A DNA stretch of 19,236 bases from contig DATKLX010000145.1 of NCBI GenBank assembly GCA_035542155.1, positions 1 through 19,236 of the forward strand, read 5' to 3'. The position numbers were made by a program, and so were the translations under genes. Of the stretch, positions 16,501 through 19,236 are shown one piece after another. The notes under the pieces were generated by a model. It saw nothing but the letters and a program-made list of their open reading frames with translations, was not told the origin of the DNA and did not search any database. This stretch comes from DATKLX01 sp035542155 (lineage in GTDB: Bacteria > Chloroflexota > Anaerolineae > Anaerolineales > Anaerolineaceae). The stretch's first letter is position 1. Each line of letters begins with the position of its first letter.

Positions 16501-18500
16501 TGCTGGAGGAGCACCCCTTTGGGCTTGCCGGTGGTCCCGGAGGTGTAAATCACATAAGCCAGGTTGTCCAGGGAAGCCAGGCAGGGAAAATCGCCACTGT
16601 CTTCCAATGCCGCCTCCGCCCAGCCACGGTCCATGCAGAACGTGGTAATGGGAACGCCATCCAACTCTTCGAGGAGGCTGGATTGTGTCAGCAGGATTTG
16701 GGCGCCTGAGTCGAGGAGCATGAAAGCGACTCGCTCCCGCGGGTAAACCGGGTCGATGGGCAAATAAGCGCCGCCCGCCTTAAGCACTCCCAGGATCGCG
16801 ATCACCCGTTCGAATGAGCGCTCTAAATAGATGGGGACCAGGGTTTCAGGGACGACCCCGCGGCGGATCAGCCAGCGAGCCAGTTGGTTGGCTTTCTGGT
16901 TGAGTTCAGCGTAAGAGATGGCCAGGTCGCCGAAGACCAGCGCGGGCGCCTGCGGGTGTTGCCGGACCTGGTCCTCAAAGATCTGCTGGATGAGCAGAGG
17001 AGGAAGATCTACCTGCGTGTCATTCCATGCCTGCAATTGCCGCTTCTCGGCGGGCGTCAGTAGGTTCAGATGGAAAACGGGTTCGTCCGGATGAGCATTG
17101 ACCTCTTCCAGCAGGCGCTGGTAGTGGCTCAGGAAATCTTGAATGTATTCTCGATCAAATAGGTCCGTGCTGTACTCGATGAAGCCCGCCAACCGGCCGG
17201 CCTGTTCGTAAATGGAGAGTGTCAGGTCAAATCGAGAGGTCCCCGGATCGATCTCCAGCGGTTGAACCTCCAGGAACGGCAGGTTCAGCGGAGGGATGGG
17301 CTCGTTTTGCATGGCGAACATGATCTGGAACAGCGGCGAGTGGCTCATGTCACGGGGGGGTTGGAGCGCCTCGACCAGCATCTCAAAGGGCAGATCCTGA
17401 TGTGCGTACGCCCTTAGCGTGGTGGTTCGCACTCGCCGGAGTAGTTCCCGATAGGAAGGAGAACCATCCAACCTGGCCCGGATGACCAGGGTATTGACAA
17501 AAAAGCCCACCAGGTCCTCGGTTTCAGGTCGGGTCCGGTTGGCGATCGGAGTGCCGAGGCAGAATTCAGCCTGGCCACTGTAACGTGAGATCAGGAGTTC
17601 AAACCCGGCGAGCAGCGCCATAAAAAGGGTCGCTCCTTCTTGCCGGGCGAGTGACTGCAGGGCAGCATTAAGGGATGCGGGGAATTCAAATGGTTCCCGA
17701 GCGCCCTGATAAGATTGGAGGGCTGGTCGCGGGAAAACGGATGGCAGCTCGAGAACCGTTGGCATTCCTGCGAGTTGCTGTTTCCAATCCCCCAGTTGCT
17801 CTTCCAGCGTTTGGCCTTGCATCCAGCTTCTCTGCCAGACGGCGAAGTCTGCATACTGAATGGGAAGGTCTGGCTGGTGAGGCGCATTCCCACCCAGAAA
17901 CGCCGGGTAACAGGCAGCCAGCTCGCGGACCAGCACGCCGAGCGACCAGCCATCCGATACGATGTGGTGCATGGCGAGTACCAGGATGTGATCTTTTTCA
18001 TCCAGCCGGATTAAGAGGGGCCGGATCAGAGTGCCGGAGCTGAGATCAAACGACTGGCAGGCGCTTTCGCGAGCGATGCGCAACGCTTCACGCTCGCGTT
18101 CAGACGCAGCGATCTCGCGCAAGTCGATGATCGGCAGATCGAACGCCAAATCGGGGGAAATTGACTGGCTTGGTTCTCCGTCTTGAACAGTGAAGCGGGT
18201 GCGCAGGATGGAATGTCTGCGCAGGATCTCCTTCAGGCTGAGCTCCAGAGCGGAGACATCCAGGGTCCCGGTCAGCCGTACCGCCGCCGGAATGGTGTAA
18301 AACGGATTGTTGGGTTCCATCTGGGTGAGGAACCACAGGCGCTGTTGGGAAAAAGACAGCGGCGCGGGATCAGAGGGGTTCGAGCGGAGTGGAATGCGCT
18401 GCTGAGTCGCGGTCGCGGCGCGCTGTTTCTGCAAACGGAGCGTCAACAGAGCTCGTTTATCAGGAGATAATTTTGCGATGCGATCTTCCAGGTCGCTCAT
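10581..18500 (-). CDS. NRPS-B, bimodular peptide synthetase C-A-PCP-C-A-PCP-E
   Basis: Cytosolic two-module synthetase of 2639 aa that adds two residues and epimerises the second. Domains by residue: basic N-terminal helix 1-30; C1 46-480 with HHIVSDG at 178-184; A1 500-995; PCP1 1010-1078 with LGGHS, Ser1042; C2 1100-1540 with HHIVSDG at 1235-1241; A2 1560-2070; PCP2 2086-2152 with LGGDS, Ser2117; E domain 2165-2610 with HHLVIDTVSW at 2301 and EGHGRE at 2440; C-terminal COM-like tail 2611-2639. Both condensation domains are of the L-L style. The start is set at ATG 18500 because typical NRPS N-terminal sequence (MSDLEDRIAKLSPDKRALL) begins there behind a GGAG; an upstream ATG pair at 18563 would add 21 unusual residues. 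The stop is TGA 10583-10581. It lies between NRPS-A (16 nt) and NRPS-C (19 nt) and is probably co-transcribed with both. Confidence 0.97.
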   Translation of the reverse strand: MSDLEDRIAKLSPDKRALLTLRLQKQRAATATQQRIPLRSNPSDPAPLSFSQQRLWFLTQMEPNNPFYTIPAAVRLTGTLDVSALELSLKEILRRHSILRTRFTVQDGEPSQSISPDLAFDLPIIDLREIAASEREREALRIARESACQSFDLSSGTLIRPLLIRLDEKDHILVLAMHHIVSDGWSLGVLVRELAACYPAFLGGNAPHQPDLPIQYADFAVWQRSWMQGQTLEEQLGDWKQQLAGMPTVLELPSVFPRPALQSYQGAREPFEFPASLNAALQSLARQEGATLFMALLAGFELLISRYSGQAEFCLGTPIANRTRPETEDLVGFFVNTLVIRARLDGSPSYRELLRRVRTTTLRAYAHQDLPFEMLVEALQPPRDMSHSPLFQIMFAMQNEPIPPLNLPFLEVQPLEIDPGTSRFDLTLSIYEQAGRLAGFIEYSTDLFDREYIQDFLSHYQRLLEEVNAHPDEPVFHLNLLTPAEKRQLQAWNDTQVDLPPLLIQQIFEDQVRQHPQAPALVFGDLAISYAELNQKANQLARWLIRRGVVPETLVPIYLERSFERVIAILGVLKAGGAYLPIDPVYPRERVAFMLLDSGAQILLTQSSLLEELDGVPITTFCMDRGWAEAALEDSGDFPCLASLDNLAYVIYTSGTTGKPKGVLLQHRGVVNLVLPQLEVLQAKPGTRMLQFASFTFDASVLEIFTMLSCGGTLVLAPQDVVASTQGLIALLADQEVNLVSLPPSLLAVLPVTPLPRLTTLIAGGEACPAEVVRRWGAGRRFINAYGPTETTVVASLMLCNPEESGAPPIGRPISNTRLYVLDPHRQPVPVGIPGELWIGGLGVARGYLRRPELTQEKFLLDPFSEVSGARMYASGDFVRQRRDGCIEYIGRIDHQVKIRGYRIELGEIESQLELQPGIRQAAVLAREDIPGDKRLIAYLIPEESYPQPTSAELRSFLKQTLPDYMIPSGYIFLDSMPLTASGKIDRGRLPAPAWSNLLEESQNCPPRTPTEEILSGIWGRILGIQGSIGAFSNFFELGGHSLLASQVITRVRDAFQIDLPIRALFEAPILTDFAQKIDIALQDESLRTDAAPIQHLDRRIELPLSFAQQRLWFLNHLEPDNPSYNLFSALRITGELDVPRFQASLERIVQRHEILRTSFQTVDGRAVQVIAEEARLPFELVDLSGVPDQLRQEAIERRIKTEPFIPFDLTQAPLLRVTLLQIAAEEHIALFAMHHIVSDGWSNNVLVQDLKSFYTQQVSGQEQNPPDLPIQYVDYAVWQREWLQGSRLEKIAGYWKQQLAGIPHLLELPTSRPRPPVQTSAGANLKFTFPEPLTRLLRSFAQREGATLFMALLAGFETLLYRYSAQDDFCIGTPVANRNRSEVEGLVGLFVNTLALRADLKGQPTFRELIHRVREICLGAYAHQEMPFEKLLDTLQIERSLSYNPIFQVMFVLQNNNRAELELPGVKLEWMDLDPGIAMFDLSLAVEETPSGLQGNFEYNTDLFDPSFIEGIVAHYLRLLEHALSEPETAITRLNLLSAEEEQMILNEWNQTRWDTPLLNLTVHQLFEAQVARTPEAPAVFSIAEGSSFSYQDLNRRANQLARRLRGAGIGPESIVGLCLDRSLVMSVALLGILKSGAAFLPLDWNYPQERLAFMLSETSAALILTCEKFIGIFSDATCSVHCLDTDWESIAGENDTDLEPLAGPENLAYVQYTSGSTGVPKGVLVSQRSLVNHNLSAARLFSLTPADRVLQFSTLNFDTALEEIFPAWISGASIILRPAGELPATNDLLDWVATYGITVLDLPTAYWHEWVSEMGTTHHPLPACLRLVIVGGEKAYPEKLAAWEGSVGTYPLWMNTYGPTEGTIIASFYIPEANVTRRPVHSLPIGRPLPNIALYILDPLLKPVPVGVTGELYIGGVGVARGYLNRPELNAEKFLADPFSSTPGGRMFRTGDLARWLPDGNVEYTGRQDDQVKIRGFRVEPGEIVAALLQYPDVAEAAVLPYEDAPGLRRLAAYIVILDGSNPTPADLREFLKARLPDYMIPAAFHFLPALPLTPTGKLDRKALPSAVSTRPALNVPLAEATSPEEAALVTVWKQVLGLDQIGIHDNFFELGGDSILSIQVVARARQVGLHLSPRLLFEYPTIASLAHAISTSPLVEAEQGTVSGPVPLSPVQRWFFDQQMADPHHWNQSVLLKVDHPLDPKALSRAAQALLDHHDALRTIFNLAPDGTWEASLPADLDAAPIVYEDFSPLDPETRQHLLDLSLQRCQASFQLSTGPLFRIAFFWLGNEQGGRILLCAHHLVIDTVSWQILLEDLFTCLVQISAGQAILLPAKTTSFQRWSSRLPDFAAQEAILGSLPFWQQLASFPANSLPFDFPQGSNFEADGATISISLAPEDTHLFLRDAPGAYHAEPRLLLLTALARALQSWAGPGCYQVEMEGHGREDIAADIDISRTVGWFTSLFPMLLDLRSSPSLDQILLSFKHYFHELPVQGLSYGLLRNFHPDPAVRERLGQIYHPQFSFNYLGQIDIKDTKYEDPTFALAQENPGPEHSPAVERVCPLIVTAAVVSNSLRINFSYSRGQFLAETIARFSSDCYYSLLDLLRNTSRATALTPEDFQDVDLSQEELESILREVGGTV
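10584..10670 (-). other. COM-like donor tail of NRPS-B
   Basis: The last 29 residues, containing LTPEDFQDVDLSQEELESIL, have the form of the short communication-mediating helix that follows terminal E domains, as in tyrocidine-type synthetases. The partner is expected at the N terminus of NRPS-C. The family resemblance is good; pairing is inferred. Confidence 0.65.
10671..12008 (-). other. Epimerisation domain (E) of module B2
   Basis: It converts the alpha-carbon of the PCP-bound residue between L and D. All landmarks are present: PLSPVQRWFF at 2170, HHLVIDTVSW at 2301 (catalytic His2302), EGHGRE at 2440 (catalytic Glu2440), SRTVGWFTSLFP at 2454, the PVQGLSYGLLR region at 2491, and FNYLGQ at 2523. 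The domain looks active, so the residue of B2 should be delivered as D. Confidence 0.95.
12045..12245 (-). other. PCP of module B2 (GGDS type, before an epimerase)
   Basis: The motif FELGGDSILSIQV places Ser2117 at the phosphopantetheine site. The GGDS variant, with Asp in place of His, is characteristic of carrier domains that precede epimerisation domains, and an E domain does follow directly. Confidence 0.93.
12291..13823 (-). other. Adenylation domain B-A2, divergent, acidic pocket
   Basis: Pocket residues by GrsA alignment are D1760, T1761, E1764, D1803, I1831, G1833, T1858, I1866, I1867, K2060. Acidic residues at the 239 and 278 positions suggest a basic side chain (lysine, ornithine or diaminobutyrate type); this is inference. 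Core motifs differ from the other A domains here: LKSGAAFLPLDWNYP for A2, GSTGVPKG for A3, DLPTAYWHEW in place of LPPSLL, and NTYGPTEGT for A5. It is intact, and its A10 lysine is present. Confidence 0.85.
13881..15203 (-). other. Condensation domain B-C2 (L-L type)
   Basis: It begins LPLSFAQQRLWFLNHLEPDN, and HHIVSDGWS is at 1235-1243. The preceding module has no E domain, in agreement with the L-L form. It joins the B1 peptide to the residue of module B2. Confidence 0.9.
15267..15473 (-). other. PCP of module B1
   Basis: SNFFELGGHSLLASQV with Ser1042 as the phosphopantetheine site, preceded by the usual TPTEEILSGIWGRILG helix. It carries the B1 aminoacyl residue and then the peptide to condensation domain B-C2. 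Confidence 0.92.
15516..17003 (-). other. Adenylation domain B-A1, hydrophobic or aromatic substrate unresolved
   Basis: A3 reads YTSGTTGKPKG and A5 NAYGPTETT; the A10 lysine is Lys984. Pocket residues by GrsA alignment are D698, A699, L702, S741, I762, G764, A785, V793, V794, K984. This looks like a pocket for a neutral hydrophobic or aromatic side chain, but I match no code with certainty. A7 reads YASGDF instead of the usual Y(R/K)TGDL. Confidence 0.85.
17061..18365 (-). other. Condensation domain B-C1 (L-L type)
   Basis: It begins PLSFSQQRLWFLTQMEPNNP, the form typical of condensation domains that take an L-residue donor. The active-site motif HHIVSDG is intact (His179 the likely catalytic residue). 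It would join the NRPS-A peptide to the residue of module B1, consistent with NRPS-A having no epimerase. Confidence 0.9.
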
Positions 18501-18510
18501 AGCCAGATCA

Positions 18511-18514
18511 CTCC
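18511..18514 (-). promoter_or_regulatory. Ribosome binding site (GGAG) for NRPS-B
   Basis: GGAG lies 10 nt upstream of the ATG at 18500 and 2 nt after the NRPS-A stop codon. It supports 18500 over the in-frame double ATG at 18563/18560, which would overlap NRPS-A by 47 bp and has a weaker upstream match. Confidence 0.6.
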
Positions 18515-18516
18515 AC

Positions 18517-19236
18517 TCAATTCGATTGGTTTTCCTCATCAGCCATGCGGCCGGCTTCATCATCGGGCAGCTCTTCGATCTCGCTCAGAAGCACATCCAA
18601 ATCCTGATCCGCCGTCTGTGCAGCCAACTGTTGAACAATGACCAGCGACAGGCTGGCAACTGTGGGATGTTCGAACAGCAGGCGCAGGGGCAGCTCCACC
18701 TGAAATTCAGTCCGCAAGCGAGAGGCTAACTGAGTGGCCAACAAGGAATGTCCACCCAGGTTGAAGAAATTATCGTATATCCCAACCTTCTTGACGTTGA
18801 GCAGCTCTGACCACAGGCAAGCCAGGCGCTCTTCGACCGGGTTCCGCGGCGGGACGTAGGCATTCTGCAGAGTCGCCAGCTCCAGAACGGCTCTCCTTCG
18901 CAGGTAGTCGCGGTCAATTTTGCCGCTCGGGGACTTAGGGAGGTGATCCAGCAGAACAAACGCAGCCGGGATCATGAATGGGGGTAATCTTCGGGCAAGA
19001 AATTCCCTGAGCTCGGGCTGCGTTGGGTCTGAACCAGCCTCGATCGCCAGGAAGGCGATTAATTGAGTGCCGCTTTCCCCTGCCTGGGGGATCACCAAGC
19101 ATTCTGTGATCCCGGGATACTGGGTCAAAGCAGTTTCAATCTCGCCCGGCTCGATCCGGATCCCCCGGATTTTGAACTGTCGATCGGCGCGCCCCAGGAA
19201 CTCCAGGTTTCCATCCGGCAGCCAGCGCGCCAGGTC
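18517..19236 (-). CDS. NRPS-A, partial: end of adenylation domain, PCP and acidic tail
   Basis: This is the C-terminal 239 residues of a multimodular peptide synthetase; the 5' part lies beyond the right edge. The frame is open from the first base (window residue 1) and ends at TGA 18519-18517. Residues 1-112 are the C-terminal subdomain of an A domain: the A8 hinge reads GRADRQFKIRG then EPGEIE, and the A10 motif SGKIDR places the catalytic lysine at residue 106. A carrier domain follows, with FNLGGHS at 158-164 and Ser164 as the phosphopantetheine site. The last 30 residues are rich in Glu and Asp and look like a docking tail. The specificity pocket is off the window, so no substrate can be given. 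There is no epimerase or thioesterase, so the chain must pass to NRPS-B, which starts 16 nt downstream. A8 has Phe where Val is usual (QFKIRG). The family assignment is certain. Confidence 0.97.
   Translation of the reverse strand, partial: DLARWLPDGNLEFLGRADRQFKIRGIRIEPGEIETALTQYPGITECLVIPQAGESGTQLIAFLAIEAGSDPTQPELREFLARRLPPFMIPAAFVLLDHLPKSPSGKIDRDYLRRRAVLELATLQNAYVPPRNPVEERLACLWSELLNVKKVGIYDNFFNLGGHSLLATQLASRLRTEFQVELPLRLLFEHPTVASLSLVIVQQLAAQTADQDLDVLLSEIEELPDDEAGRMADEENQSN
18520..18609 (-). other. Acidic C-terminal docking tail of NRPS-A
   Basis: About 30 residues after the PCP contain LLSEIEELPDDEAGRMADEE, strongly acidic. The start of NRPS-B is basic and helical (RIAKLSPDKRALL and LRLQKQR). 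Opposite charges suggest a docking pair. This is inference from composition, not a recognised family match. Confidence 0.5.
18619..18840 (-). other. Peptidyl carrier domain (PCP) of module A-last
   Basis: A four-helix carrier domain with the motif DNFFNLGGHSLLATQL; the phosphopantetheine serine codon is 18747-18745. The GGHS form is usual for carriers that feed a condensation domain directly, in agreement with the absence of an epimerase here. Confidence 0.92.
18901..19236 (-). other. Adenylation domain C-terminal subdomain (module A-last, partial)
   Basis: Core motifs A8 (DRQFKIRGIRIEPGEIE), A9 (LPPFMIP) and A10 (PSGKIDR) are visible. The substrate-binding half with A3 to A5 is missing beyond the right edge. 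Boundaries are approximate. Confidence 0.9.

Noticed and set aside
18501..18563. Start of NRPS-B at the double ATG 18563/18560
   Set aside because: It would overlap NRPS-A by 47 bp and add 21 residues unlike NRPS N termini; ATG 18500 has a GGAG site and a typical start sequence.
1..19236. tRNA, rRNA, insertion sequence, CRISPR, thioesterase, PKS or tailoring domains
   Set aside because: Nothing of the sort can be read on either strand; all sequence is accounted for by C, A, PCP, E and linker segments.

Overview
The window is the interior of a large non-ribosomal peptide synthetase (NRPS) locus. Essentially every base belongs to four giant genes, all on the minus strand and read from the right edge (19236) to the left edge (1). 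The only untranslated gaps are three junctions of 16, 19 and 9 nt. There is no RNA gene, mobile element, CRISPR array, tailoring gene, transporter or thioesterase in view, and both ends of the locus are cut by the window.

Layout in transcription order. (1) NRPS-A, 18517-19236, partial: the end of an adenylation (A) domain, a carrier domain (PCP) and an acidic C-terminal tail. (2) NRPS-B, 10581-18500, 2639 aa: C-A-PCP-C-A-PCP-E, the last module epimerising its residue. (3) NRPS-C, 4136-10561, 2141 aa: C(D-L type)-A-PCP-C-A-PCP. (4) NRPS-D, 1-4126, partial, at least 1375 aa: C-A-PCP-C..., running off the left edge. NRPS-D has no stop in the window, but I translated its frame from 4126 to 1 and found it open throughout. 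Parts of seven modules are therefore visible.

The proteins are inferred to act in gene order. NRPS-A passes its peptide to NRPS-B. The epimerase at the end of NRPS-B makes the newest residue D. The first condensation domain of NRPS-C has the sequence style expected for accepting a D-residue donor, so E and D-L condensation domain match across the gene boundary. NRPS-C then hands on to NRPS-D. Specificity-pocket residues, read by aligning to GrsA numbering from memory, are: B1 D-A-L-S-I-G-A-V-V-K (hydrophobic or aromatic, unresolved); B2 D-T-E-D-I-G-T-I-I-K (two acidic residues, perhaps a basic substrate, made D); C1 D-A-A-T-I-A-A-V-E-K (unresolved); C2 D-A-W-T-V-A-A-V-C-K (phenylalanine-like, the best call); D1 D-V-Q-Y-L-G-G-I-C-K (unresolved). 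The product is thus a peptide of at least seven residues with the inferred segment X-X1-D-X2-X3-Phe-X5-X6. I do not recognise it as a known compound.

Organism: a bacterium of moderately high GC (mid-to-high 50s percent by eye). The NRPS style resembles that of Chloroflexota, Cyanobacteria and similar groups, but this is a weak impression and no phylum is claimed.
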